In this document: positions 22,780 to 34,000 of the stretch, piece by piece
How the letters are laid out: every line of letters begins with the position of its first letter
Position numbering within the stretch: the stretch's first letter is position 1
Origin: Tubulanus polymorphus
Taxonomy: Eukaryota > Nemertea > Palaeonemertea > Tubulaniformes > Tubulanidae
Length of the DNA: 64,000 bases
Direction of reading: 5' to 3'
Assembly: GCF_964204645.1 (NCBI RefSeq)
Contig: NC_134027.1
Span: forward strand, 18,712,485-18,776,484
The notes under the pieces: model-generated
What the model saw: only the letters and a program-made list of their open reading frames with translations
Database searches by the model: none
What the model was told of the DNA's origin: nothing
Translations under genes and position numbers: made by a program

Positions 22780-23863
22780 TTATTCTTTTAATTTTACTAG
22801 ATAAAATCCATTCATTAAATTTATCATCATATCCTTTATATTTCACCAAAGAATACTTTTTTCCTTTAAGAGTTTTTGTTTTCAATACTTATTCTATTTT
22901 GTATTCTATTTCATCTGGATTTGGTACAAGTGATAATTCTTGTTCATAGAAATAACCTAATATTTCTTCATCCTTAAGATCTTCTAATTTATAAACAAAT
23001 GGTTTAGTTAATATCATCTTTTTAATCTTGAATATTTCTTCTGTAAAATTAGGGGTATAACCTTTATAAAAGGTTTTTCTATATTTAGATATTCTAACGT
23101 GTTGTCCAATTTTAAATCTAGGTTCACCAAAATCATGTGTAACAAATGCTCCATATAAATTATTCCAAACTTTTTCTGAATTATCTTCTTTTCTAGCTTG
23201 TATAGGTTTCATATTTATAGAACTATGTTTAGAATTATTATAACCTTTCACTAAATCATCTAATACATCGATATATTTATATGTTTCATTAGCAGTAAAA
23301 TATTTCCACATTCTAGTTTTCAATGTTTTATTAAATCTTTCTATAATAGATGCTTTTTTATCTGAATGTGTTGAAAAATATTCTACATCGTTATCAGATA
23401 ATAGTTTTTTAAAATGTTTATTATAGAATTCCTTACCTTCATCAAATTGTATCTTATCTGGAATAGCTTCTTTAAATATTGATTTAAAAGCATTTGTTAC
23501 TTCTATACCAGTTTTATTTTTGATTGGAATTGACCATGCGTATCTACTGAATATATCTATAACATTTAATATCCAGAAATATCCTTTGTTGTATTCTTCT
23601 AAATTCTTCATGTCAATTAAATCTGCTTGCCATTGTTGATCAATATATGAAACCATTACTTTTCATGTTAAATAAGTTTTATCCATTTTCTTGTGGATTT
23701 GATATGTTGGTTGATTTTGTAACCATGATTTTAATTTACTATATTTTATATTACCATTTTCATTATCAGATTTCATTTTACCCCATAATTCTGAAACGCT
23801 AGAATATGATACTTCACTTTCTGGGTTATAATATAAATCTCTTAAATATTGTTCTTTTTTCAT
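22772..23863 (-). pseudogene. Retroviral-type (RVE) integrase with chromodomain, two in-frame stops
   Basis: A single frame of 363 codons plus stop, broken by TGA 23665-23663 and TAA 22891-22889. N-terminal part: YLRDLYYNPESEVSYSSV and SWLQNQPTYQIHKK, the Polinton integrase N-domain. Catalytic core: QADLIDM (first D), FDEGKEF (second D) and SIIERFNKTLKTRMW (E, about 33 residues later). After the second stop comes a chromodomain, KGKKYSLVKYKGYDDKFNEW. It would insert the element and make 6-bp duplications. The TGA could be a decayed CGA arginine codon. The 22780-22888 tail is invisible unless read through the stop. Confidence 0.92.
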
Positions 23864-23869
23864 CTTATT

Positions 23870-24241
23870 TTAATACATTAATAATAATTTAGGTTTAGTT
23901 TCAATGACTTTATGATTTGACTTATTTTCTGGTATAATAGGTTTATTATCATTGGAATCATTATTGTTATAATCAGATTTATACTTATATTTATATATTA
24001 CACCGGATAATATAATAATTGTGATTAACCCAATTGTAATATATAAGTAATTATTTCTTCTAGCATTAGAAGAATCAGATGGATTATTATTTGAATCAAT
24101 ATCAGATAATTTCTGTGATTCATTTATATCAGCTAATTTCTTTTTCTTAGCTCTTTTTAATTCTGCAGATCTTTTACCTAATTCCCTATCCCATTTAATT
24201 TGTTTCTCGGATCTAGCCTTTTTCTTAACGCCATCACTCAT
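23870..24241 (-). CDS. Single-pass membrane protein, 123 aa
   Basis: Basic N-terminus (KKKARSEKQIKWDRELGKRS), one clear membrane segment (YLYITIGLITIIILSGVIYKY), then an asparagine/lysine-rich tail. Its ATG overlaps the end of the upstream gene by 8 bp (24234-24241), and the integrase frame starts 6 bp after its stop. Intact. Function unknown; probably virion- or membrane-associated by analogy with other Polinton small membrane proteins. Confidence 0.6.
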   Translation of the reverse strand: MSDGVKKKARSEKQIKWDRELGKRSAELKRAKKKKLADINESQKLSDIDSNNNPSDSSNARRNNYLYITIGLITIIILSGVIYKYKYKSDYNNNDSNDNKPIIPENKSNHKVIETKPKLLLMY

Positions 24242-24881
24242 TTATTTTAGTTAATTTTTGTTCTGGTTCATTTTCTGTTTCACCGTTTGGTTGTAGTACG
24301 GCGCCATCTGTTTCGTTCTTACTCCGGCTTTCCTTCGGCTTTTTCTTTCTCAGCCCTGATTTATATTCCATAGGCTTGATATTCGAAAATGTTATGATAC
24401 CAGTAGAAATTAATGTCATAACCGATCCTAATTGGAATGAAGTATACCCAACCCATTTTTGTAATTCAGTCATAACTAAATAATCATTTTTCAAATCAGT
24501 ATATAATTTATTTTCATCATCAATTGATATTAACCGGTTACATAATTTTGAATAACATTTTATAATGCTATCTGAAATAGAATTATTTATTCTACCTAAT
24601 CTAGCTTCTTCATAAATCTTAAAATATTTTATTACTTTATCTGGTTTCATAGAGTCTAGTTCTTGAAAAGTAATGGTCTTAGTTAAAAACTCTTTAGATT
24701 TCCCACCAGCAATTAGTAATTCAAGATGGTGTTTACAATATAAATAGTATTCATAATCTATATTGTTATTAACTTGAATATTATTTTCAATTTTGGTCGG
24801 AATATCCTTATTATCACTAATGCCCAAATCATCTAATGTTTTTTCAATATCAATATTATTCTTACCCGATTTCTTTGACAT
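24234..24881 (-). CDS. Hypothetical Polinton protein with one hydrophobic segment, 215 aa
   Basis: Intact; ATG in CTTATATAAATG. Helical core (YYLYCKHHLELLIAGGKSKE; ITFQELDSMKPDKVIKYF; ARLGRINNSISDSIIKCYSK), a hydrophobic stretch near residues 150-168 (SFQLGSVMTLISTGIITFS), then a Lys/Glu-rich tail. The pattern resembles an accessory protein that recurs in Polintons of aquatic invertebrates; no activity can be named. Confidence 0.6.
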   Translation of the reverse strand: MSKKSGKNNIDIEKTLDDLGISDNKDIPTKIENNIQVNNNIDYEYYLYCKHHLELLIAGGKSKEFLTKTITFQELDSMKPDKVIKYFKIYEEARLGRINNSISDSIIKCYSKLCNRLISIDDENKLYTDLKNDYLVMTELQKWVGYTSFQLGSVMTLISTGIITFSNIKPMEYKSGLRKKKPKESRSKNETDGAVLQPNGETENEPEQKLTKINE

Positions 24882-24902
24882 TTATATAAGAGAAATTTAA
24901 TA
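24879..24902 (-). promoter_or_regulatory. Start-codon motif on minus strand, TTATATAAATG
   Basis: Read on the minus strand: TAAATTTCTCTTATATAAAT into ATG 24881. It shows the motif is used in both transcription directions. The second Polinton has CTCTTAAATAAATG before 56396. Confidence 0.45.
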
Positions 24903-25180
24903 AGAAAAATATTATAAGTATTATAAAATGATACTAGCTAGTTAAAGATAAAGAATTTTAAATACTAGGTTAGTTAAAAAAAAGAATTTCTATTTGAATC
25001 TATTCAAAATATAAAGTATTCTCTTTTTGAAAAGAAATATTAGATTTTGAAAAAAATTAAAATAGAAATAATGGCTAGTTGAAGGTATGTAATTTTTAAT
25101 ATATTTTATTTGAATTCTATTTGATATCTCACTACTTTTGTTTATCTATTAGGAGCAGTAATTATAACTGTCCAGATAAG

Positions 25181-25858
25181 TCATTTCGGATCCTTGATAT
25201 CAAATTCCTCAACGTATTGTTCATTATTCGGATCATTGTTCCATTGATCAATAAATTTCTTTACCTTTGTTAACTGTTCTAAATATAACTGTAAATCAAG
25301 TTTATTAGATTTTATTTTATTTTCTTTCTTTTCAAGAGGTCTTAAATTCTTCCAATTCCAAATAAGTTTTTTATTGTGTTCATCATTCATGTTAAATTTA
25401 GAAATCGGTAACACATGATCAATATGAAAATAATCTCCATAATTATCTATATTCATTTCACTATCGCATTGAAATATAATCCATGATTTGAGAAATTCAT
25501 CTGAACAACCCAACAAATTAGATAGTGTTTCTGAATGTGTTTCTTTGTTGAATAAGTGTGTTAATCTAGATCTTAAGCATTGTTTCAATCTAAAATTAAG
25601 ATCTGTTTGATATCTTTCTCTCATATATTCTGTCATATAATCATTGTAAGCTTCTCTATTATCTTCTCGATATTGTTTGGCATATAGTTTAATACAAGTT
25701 TTACAGCAATATTGAAAACCATCTTTGCTAATCTTACGCTTATTAAAATCTGTTATAGCTAATTTATCTAATTCACATTTAGAACACTTCTTGTAGTATA
25801 TGTTTATAACGCCAGTGTTATTTGTAATATTGATAGTTTGTGGTTGTTCTGGTTCCAT
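25181..25858 (-). CDS. HNH endonuclease-like protein, intact
   Basis: 225 aa. Two CxxC pairs (CSKCELDKL; CCKTCIKLYAKQYRE) followed by an HNH-type core, HIDHVLPISKFNMND, then NWKNLRPLEKKENKIKSNK. Such zinc-plus-HNH proteins are metal-dependent nucleases common in mobile elements and phages. It lies just inside the right terminal repeat, reading away from it, and starts in GTATAATAAATG. Role in this element (terminal processing, homing or cargo) is unknown. Confidence 0.8.
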   Translation of the reverse strand: MEPEQPQTINITNNTGVINIYYKKCSKCELDKLAITDFNKRKISKDGFQYCCKTCIKLYAKQYREDNREAYNDYMTEYMRERYQTDLNFRLKQCLRSRLTHLFNKETHSETLSNLLGCSDEFLKSWIIFQCDSEMNIDNYGDYFHIDHVLPISKFNMNDEHNKKLIWNWKNLRPLEKKENKIKSNKLDLQLYLEQLTKVKKFIDQWNNDPNNEQYVEEFDIKDPK

Positions 25859-25887
25859 TTATTATACATATTTTTTTACTAAATTGA

Positions 25888-26198
25888 TTTTATATGTTAT
25901 TCATATATATTTTATTCATGTATATAAATATTTTAAGAGTAATAGGGGTAATGGGCTTTCAGGTTAAAGGTTGAAAGGGCAAGTGAGTAAAAAATGAAAA
26001 TAATAATAATTTCTATTTGAATTAGTAGTGAAACTCATAAAAAATGAAAAATAAATTCGAGCGTGCGAGAATTATTTTTCATTTTTTATGAGTTTCACTA
26101 CTAATTCAAATAGAAATTATTGTTATTTTCATATTTTTTCATTTTTTACGAGCTCGACCTTTCGACCTTTGATCTGAAAGCCCATTACCCCTATTACT
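25888..26198. repeat. Right terminal inverted repeat, itself a palindrome
   Basis: Inverted match to 9315-9635. Its outer 261 bp (25938-26198) are self-complementary like the left end, with the variant arms placed so that the GATCAAAGGTCG arm is outermost at both ends. Confidence 0.93.
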
Positions 26199-26204
26199 AG
26201 TATC
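26199..26204. other. Target-site duplication, right copy (AGTATC)
   Basis: Pairs with AATATC at 9309-9314 (5 of 6 bases). Joining the flanks gives ATTAAATATCATTTT, which matches the unoccupied sister segment near 9145-9160. Confidence 0.7.
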
Positions 26205-26220
26205 ATTTTGATTTTTACAG

Positions 26221-26784
26221 AAAAGCTGAGCATTGTGTCTCCGTTGAGACTGAGACGGAGACAAATTAATGCAAATGGTATGAATTTTTTTATTATTCAA
26301 GGTATCATGATTTATGCCACAGTACTCGAATCATGTTTTCAAAAAATAATTGTTATCTTGTATTTTTGCAGAACCAATGCGCAAAACGATCAACAGCAGC
26401 GTGGTGAAGACGAAGGTATTTTTACAGTTACATTTTTATCAGCATCCCAAATGCGATTTTCCAAATGCTATTTTCTTTACTTCACTTCATTCTTTCCTTG
26501 CAGAAGAAGAAAGAGCCAAAAGTGCGAAAGAATAAAGAAAAAACCCCAAGAAAGTCATTGCTATTGCAAAAAGGTACGTTGGTGTAAAAACCTCCTTGTA
26601 CTTAACAACCTCATATAATTATTGTATGTAACATTTTATTCTCATTTTTCAGGCAGACAACATGCGCATGATCTTTTGTGAAGGTGGATCCTGCCCCTTC
26701 GAGTGGCTTCACTACGACTGCGTGGGGATAAATGAAAAAAAAAATCCTAAAGGAAAATGGCACTGTGCGAGTTGTAAATGTTGA
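26221..26784 (+). CDS. Host gene 3' exons ending in a PHD finger
   Basis: Exon-like blocks with AG/GT borders: 26221-26277, 26372-26415, 26504-26573, 26653-26784. The last two join in frame to give CYCKKADNMRMIFCEGG, then SCPFEWLHYDCVGI and WHCASCKC, a C4HC3 PHD finger like those of ING proteins, which read histone H3 tails; the protein ends TGA 26784. With the phase the finger needs, the 26372-26415 block contains a TGA, so either the splice borders differ or the gene has decayed. Position suggests it is the continuation of 6274-9247, split by the Polinton. Confidence 0.6.
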
Positions 26785-26829
26785 TGTAAATAATACTATA
26801 CTGTAATGTAAATAATTACTAATGCTGTA

Positions 26830-26835
26830 AATAAA
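26830..26835 (+). promoter_or_regulatory. Polyadenylation signal AATAAA
   Basis: AATAAA 46 bp after the PHD-finger stop, with a second one near 26857. Suitable 3' end for the plus-strand host gene. Confidence 0.5.
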
Positions 26836-27039
26836 CGTACCAGTACAATTGTTGTAAATAAACAATTTCTGATGAAGTGTAGTGTTTTGAATAGTGTTTT
26901 GAATAGGAAGTAGAGATATAATGAATAAATAAATATATATTATTTGTAAATAGTTTTTTTCGTGCGAGTGGATCTATAGCTTTTTATTGGCTTTCTCTTG
27001 AAAAATTTGTACGAACTTGATAATATTGAAGATTAAAAA

Positions 27040-27490
27040 TCGATTAGAGTTATGGCGATTGTGGCGTTTGAACGTCAATTCGAAGAGTAATGAAATTGTG
27101 TTGAAATCGGCCATTGTGGCATTTCAAATTACGTAAAGTCAAGGAGTCATGAAATTGTGATGAAATCGGTGATTGTGGCGTTTGAAATTAAGTCAAGTCG
27201 AGGAGTCATGAAATTGTGTTGAAATCAGTGATTGTGGAATTTCAAATTACGTCAAGACGAGTTTTTTATGAAATTGTGTTGAAATTGGCGATTGTGGCGT
27301 TTCACATCACAATTAATTCTTTTTTTTTAAATTGTGTTGAAATGGGCGATTGTGGCGTTTCAAATTACGTCAAGTCGATAGTAATGAAATTGGATGTGAA
27401 ATTGTGTTGAGATCGGCGATTGTGGCGTTTCAAATTGCGACGAAAATTAATTTTTTGAAATTGTGTTGAAATCGGCGTTTGTGACGTTTT
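27040..27490. repeat. Minisatellite, unit about 60 bp
   Basis: Seven or so diverged head-to-tail units built on GATTGTGGCGTTTCAAATTA ... GTCAAGTCG ... ATGAAATTGTGTTGAAATCG. Open frames over it are read-through of the repeat. Lies between the convergent host genes. Confidence 0.8.
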
Positions 27491-27950
27491 ACAAAATGTT
27501 TAATGAATAAATAAATTGTGTTGAAGAGATAATTCAAGTATTTGTGTTTGTCATTCCTATGGATATAAATGTGGCGCCACAATTTGCTCTGCGATGTACC
27601 TTTGACCCTAAATGGTGACATGTCTGCCTTTGGAAAGGCCGATTCCCGATGAACCCGATTCCCGATGAACCAGCATTCGGGCCGATAGAGATCAAACGTA
27701 CTCGGCCTATGCACGTGTACTCTCAGACTCCTTTTTGACTTTCTAATCTGCCATTAGCTTAGTCATGGTGCTTAATTTCCTTTAACTCGAAGCTATAGAA
27801 CAAGGTCATTCTAAACACCTTCAGCAAAAGAAAGAAAAAAATCAATGTGTCATATTTATCTTAAATAATATATTTAAGAATGTATCTAATAATAACAATA
27901 TTTCCTAAATCTGTAGATTCAAAAACAATTTGCCTAGTTTTAGAACTACT

Positions 27951-28099
27951 TTACACTAACTCATAATATTTGCACGATTTGGGATCGAAATAACAATTCA
28001 AACATGGATCATAGAGTAAATCTAATTCCTCTTCTTCATCAGTCAACAACTCTGTTTGCTGGTCTACCGTAGCATCCTGAGATAGTTGATCTTGTACAA
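27951..28099 (-). CDS. CFAP20DC-like terminal exon
   Basis: Acceptor TTTTGTGTTTTAG, then VVQDQLSQDATVDQQTEL, an acidic TDEEEELDLLYDP stretch and CLNCYFDP...YYELV, stop TAA 27951. Completes a split valine codon from the preceding exon. Confidence 0.75.
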
Positions 28100-31000
28100 C
28101 TAAAACACAAAAGCATATGAGGCCAACTAAATTACATATTGGCTCAGATCTAACAAACCAAGATTTCATTTTCAGTTCAACAACTGAGACACCGTTACCT
28201 GTAGATTGCAGATTTTTCTGCAGTGACTGTTCCGTCGATGAACACACATTATCTTGTGACTTTTTTACATCCCCCGGTAGAATAATTGGTGGACTAAACA
28301 CACCAGACCAATCCCTACAAAAGATATAAATTGACCATAAATACCTATAGGCGGATCCGTTTTCACTACATGAGCTTGTCACATGCACATGACTAGAATG
28401 AGGCAAAGCCTCGAATGCCCCCGGCCTGAAATTTACAGGCATATGTGAATTTACAGGGTTTGTCCCTGGAATTATTTTATAACGGGCTCCCTAGCACCCA
28501 ATCATAGAGGAGTCTGCTTTCTGATTGGCTTTTCAAAACCAATATTTTTGCTATCAGAAATTCGCGAAAAGCTCATATAAATTTTAACGAGGCCCTCTTT
28601 CAAAATTCACCTACGTAGAGTTTGGAGAATGGATAATGCTCTAATGAATGATTTGTATGAATATATGCTCAGTTGCACAGTAAAAGAGCCTTTACTCTGG
28701 AAACCATGTCATTTAAATTTGTTCCATTTGTATAATAATAGGCTCAACCTACGGCTGGCCTAATAATTGATCAAAGCGTCTTCAAAATTTCCCTCAAAAA
28801 GTTCAAAAACGTGTAAAATGTGCTGATTTTGGCAACAACAATGGCTGCCGGTTGGCCATCTTGATTTTGACAGGGTCAATTTTTGGGCTGAAGATGTGTC
28901 TAGGGTAGATACATGTGAAATCCAAATATCACGACATTACATCGAAGCGTCTTCAAACCTTCCCAAAATAACTGGATTCCGTCTAGGGACGAATGGACAG
29001 ATGACGGACGAAAAGTGAACGCAATAGCCCGCAGGGACTTAAGACCCAAGTGGGCTAAAAATGGCTCCGTTTCTTTCTAGGCCCAGGTCTATAGAACATT
29101 CATACCAAATCTCGTATTGATCTGATTAAAACTGTAGGACTAGTAGCAATTTGAAGAAGTTGACATACGCACAAACGAACGAAGGAATGACAGCTCATCC
29201 CCTTACCCATCAGTCTTCGGTCACAGCAGAGCAAAAAATTCACATCAAGTGACAGTGCAACCGCATTATGACTTTCGATTTCGCATTTATTACAAACCCA
29301 GAATTTTGTCCCTAATAGGACAATTAGTACCTCTAACAGCCTCTAATACCGAATTTATTTGAATTGAATGATGCCATTGGGTTTGAATCCTTGTGAGGTA
29401 GTTAACATTCTCTGCGGTAGTGAAGAGGTTAAGACAGGTAAAACTTTGTTGATCATCAGCCAGGAAGGAGTCAACACACTTGCCAAATGACACACCTTGA
29501 ATTGGGTCAGCGATCAGATTAACATTACTGACCAGACTTGCCAATACAATGATTTGTAAGCTAAATTCCTCAACTGAATTCTCTAGATGTGCCCCTGGTT
29601 TACTCACCTAGGATTTGATGATCCTAATGTATCAGAACTTGTTCTAGATGCATGGATATTCATTTCATCCTGATAATGATGAACTGCCAAATTTTGTGGC
29701 TGAAAAATAATGTAACATATCACCTAAAGGTAGCAATAAATGGACAATTTTCAATATAATCACGAAATTAAACAGCCACTACCAGCATCAGAAAAACGAT
29801 ACTTTAAAAAAAAACTTGACATGCATAATCCCAACAAAACATTTATTCTGGTTGTAAGTCAACCTGAGCTTAGTTTTAGAGGTGAACTATATATGTTCAT
29901 TCAGCCTAAGCAAGTACACTACTACAGATTACTACGTTATATTGTGACAATCTCTAGTGAGTGAATACTTACGTGAGTTCTCCATGTACTATATGAAGTG
30001 GTGTCTTCCTCATCTGTCGAACTTCCTCCTAAATCTGTATAATCTAAATGAGCTGTAGTTTGTTTATCAGGACTTGTTTTTCTGTGTCTAAAACGTTGTT
30101 CACTGAGGCTCATTGGTGATTCATTAGACGCCTCTTCTTCTGTCTGACGTTTCATGCTAGCCATCATTCCAGCTTCAAACGACTCAGTTAATTCACCCAT
30201 CTGATATTTTGTAAAATCATATTGTCTCTGAAAATATCATACTTGGAAGCTCATATCCAATCTTAGGATTATTTCAAAAGGCTTAATTTTTTTAACTGGT
30301 GCATATCATCATGTAACGGGGTGTAGCCACTGGTACGAAAACTGTGACATGTGTCACACCAGTAATTAAAATAAATTACCCATGGCTAGAGGTTGTTTGG
30401 AGTAAGGGCATTGCTTGAAAAATCTTTTTAATTTGTGAATTCAAAGTTCTAGAAGTTTATATTGGATTTTATCTTTCTTAAAGAATTATTTTGTAGTCAT
30501 ATCAGACCAAAGATAAACATTTGTTTATGGCCTACGTCCAAAATTTCGTAGGGTACAGATAGGCGCGGCAGGGAAACTATTTCATATTTTCAAAAAAATA
30601 TTTTCCCAGGCACACCATGCCCACTTGGGAAGTGGTTTCAAATGCTGAACAATCTAACAATTCCAATATTCAACACCCCCGGTGACCATATACAAAAACC
30701 AATGACCTTGAAACTCACCACAATCATAGAACATGTCAGCAGCTACGATTTTGTAATTGATTGCGATAACAAAATATGCCTTGTTACGAATCTAATATGG
30801 AAATACTAAGTTATTCTACAATTCAACGCCCACTGGTGACCATATTCAAAACCCAATGATCTTGAAACTCACCACAATCATAGAACATGTCATGAACTAC
30901 AACTTTGCAAATACATAATCATAGGACATGTCAGCAGTTACGATTTTGTAATTGATTGTGATAGCAAAATATGCCTAGGTACCCGGTACCAATATGATAA

Positions 31001-34000
31001 GGAAATACTAGGTTATTTTACTATTCAATGCCCCCTGGTGACCATATAGAATAACTAATTTCCTTAAAGCTCACCACATTACAATCATAGACATGGTCAT
31101 GAGCTAAAACGTTGCAATTGATTGTGGTAACAAAATATGTATTGGTACAAATATAATACAGAAACACTAAGATATTGTATTATTCAACGCCCTCTGGTGG
31201 CCATACACCAAAACTAATGACCTTGAAACTCACCACAATCATAGAACACGTTATAAGCTACAACTTTGTAATTCATTGTTGTAACAAAATATGGTATCAA
31301 TATAATGTGGAAAAACTTTTTCCCACCTACGAATGGGTACTGATGACACCAAGATGGCCGCCAATTGTGTCATAGTCTCAGGTATAAAACATCCCTTTCC
31401 AAAGAATACCCATCAGCAGTTTCAATGAGAAATGGCAAACCAGTAGGAAGCTAGAGGACTCGGAATTCGGGCCAAAATTGACATTTTTGGGCACTTAAAA
31501 GGTCCTAGGATGACCATCGCGAGTCCGATCGACCCAAATTTTGTTATGTTGATGGGCCCTGGGGGGGGGGGGGGGGGGGGGTTCAAATATATACGAAAGA
31601 TCAAGGTAATTGATCAAAGCGTCTTCAAAATTTCCCTCAAAAAGTTCAAAAACATGTAAAAAAGTGTTCATTTTGGCGAACAACAATGGCTGCCAGTCAG
31701 CCATCTTGATTCTGACAGGGCCAATTTTTGGGCTGAAGATGTGTCTAGGGTAGATACATGTATAAACCAAATATCAAGACATTACCTTGAAGCGTCTCCA
31801 AAACTTCCCAAAATAACTGGATTCCGTCTACGGACGGACGGACAAACGGACGATGGACGAAAAGTGAACACAATAGCCCGCTTGGACTAAAGTCCCAAGT
31901 GGGCTAAAAAGTGCTGATTTTGGCGAACAACAATGGCTGCCAGTCGGCCAGCTTGATTCTGACAGGGCCAGTTTTTTGGCTGAAGATGTGTCTAGGGTAG
32001 ATACATGTATAAACCAAATATCAAGACATTACCTTGAAGCGTCTTCAAAACTTCCCAAAATAACTGGATTCCATCTACGGACGGACGAACGACGGACGAA
32101 AAGTGAACGCAATAGCCAGCTGGCACTAAAATCCCAAGTGGGCTAAAAATATTCAAATAAAATTCATATGATGTCACATATCAGAGGGTGGCTGAATATT
32201 GAGTCTTGGAAACAAAACCTCTTCCAATGTATGGCCGCGGAAGCTAAAACACCGGGGCGTAGTATTAGATCGTTTTAAATCCTGAAATTTACCACTACAA
32301 TATTCAGACCTCGACCGATACCTATAGTTTGCTGCTTAGTATTTTCAGGTCACAAGAAATTACAATTTATTACAAATTTTATCAAACAGAAAACACAGCA
32401 CTCATCTTCTGCTACGACGATTATTCAGCCTGTTATCATACCATACGTGCACAAGGTAAGCAGCGTTACAGCATCACCATATAGTATTCTGTATGAGCAT
32501 GTGTTAGTGTGCAACAGTCTAATGTTTAGCACTCCCAATCCCCGCGCATGTGGAGGCCTTGTGGTGTAGTGAACGTTCGCTTCACTTCAATCTCAATCAA
32601 CACAATCATCGGGTATTAAAATGATACAATACCTATGGCGATATGTGAAATAATTATGTTCTCACCAGCAATGAGCATTTAAAATTCGCACATATACGGC
32701 ACCTAGTCCAATGAAACGTTCGCCATTAATGGCTTTCCCATAATTATTTTAGTAGCGCCGGAATTCCCCGTTTATCCCAAAAACAGCCAATCACATTCGC
32801 TCGTAGAGACAACGCCCTCAATCTAGGTCATTGCAATTTTATACGCAAGAGCTAAGAATTTTCCCGCCAAAAACAGTTTTTCATCGAATTTAAACAAAGT
32901 TGACCATGCCATCGACGGAGGTTCCGATTATACAGCGTTTATCGTTTAACCTGAGAACCAATGAAAAAAATGCTCACATAAAAAAACGTACCGCGATTTT
33001 ACATGAATTGGCTCAATGCCAATCTCATACTGCTGACAAAGGTAAACGAAAAACACAGAATTTTTAACCACAAAAATTATGCATTAGAGAGTAACAAACC
33101 CCTGCTTGCATGTAGTTTTATAACTATAGGTATCCTGTTAATGTTAGTGTGCTGTGTGGATGTGATCAAGACAATTCCACCCTAGTTGAATGCAAAACGG
33201 AAATTGCTAATTTATCCATCATGAAGGAGAGCTTGAAAGTTTCTTAAATTGAATTGAAATTTCAACGAAGAAATGAATATATACCCCTATGTTACATGTG
33301 CATGAAAAGACGGTTCAAACTGGTTTGAATTGACAGAGAAATAGGGAAATTTAAGCTTCAACCGTTTTCTGAAACAATTTTCTTAAGGGTGGTCCTCAAA
33401 ACCCCCTTCCGTCTGGTCAATGAGCCTTGTTTATATTTCTCAGGCCTTTGGGGCTCTGCCAAAATTTGTTGCAACGATGGATTTTCAGTGGATACACCCC
33501 TGTGTAATTAAGCAATGAAAATTCTTTATAACTAGGGGTCCAGGGACACCATGCCCACTTGAAAATTGGTTTCAAATGCTCAACAATCTAACAATTTCAA
33601 TATTCAACGCCCCCTGGTAACCATATACAAAAACCAATGACCTCGAAACTCACCACAATCATAGACCATGTCATGAGCTACAACTTTGCAAAATTGATTG
33701 CTGTAACAATATATGCATAGGTATGAAAATATTATCGAAATACTACGTTATTGTATTATTCAACGCCCCCTGGTGGCCATATACTAAAACCAATGACCTC
33801 TCCACAATCATAAAACATGTTATGAGCTACAACTTTGCAATTGATTGTGGTAACAAAATATGCTTAAAGGTCAAGTGCCCTCTAAATAGAATATCCTGTA
33901 GAACCTATTTTCTAAATGTGATATGTGTATAAATGATGTGTGTTACTAATTTTGATTTTAGTAAAGCCATTAATGAGAAAGAAGACTTTAAAGTTGGCTA

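Larger units (their letters stand above)
9315..26198. mobile_element. Polinton/Maverick DNA transposon (endogenous virus-like element), 16.9 kb
   Basis: Terminal inverted repeats of about 310-320 bp begin AGTAATAGGGGTAATGGGCT and are flanked by a 6-bp duplication. Inside are protein-primed DNA polymerase B, double-jelly-roll type major capsid protein, penton-like minor capsid protein, A32-type packaging ATPase, retroviral-type integrase with chromodomain, HNH nuclease and about eight accessory proteins. Base composition is far more AT-rich than the host sequence. Length, termini, duplication size and gene set all fit a Polinton. Many genes carry stops or frameshifts, so this copy is inactive. 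No cysteine maturation protease was recognised. Confidence 0.95.

Noticed and set aside
9854-23863. Alternative genetic code or stop-codon readthrough in the Polinton
   Set aside because: TAA, TAG and TGA all occur in frame within the same genes and frameshifts occur too, while other genes use normal stops. Decay explains this better than recoding.
29290-29607. 105-codon minus-strand frame as a separate gene
   Set aside because: No recognisable domain; it overlaps the donor end of the CFAP20DC-like exon at 29608 and reads into its intron.
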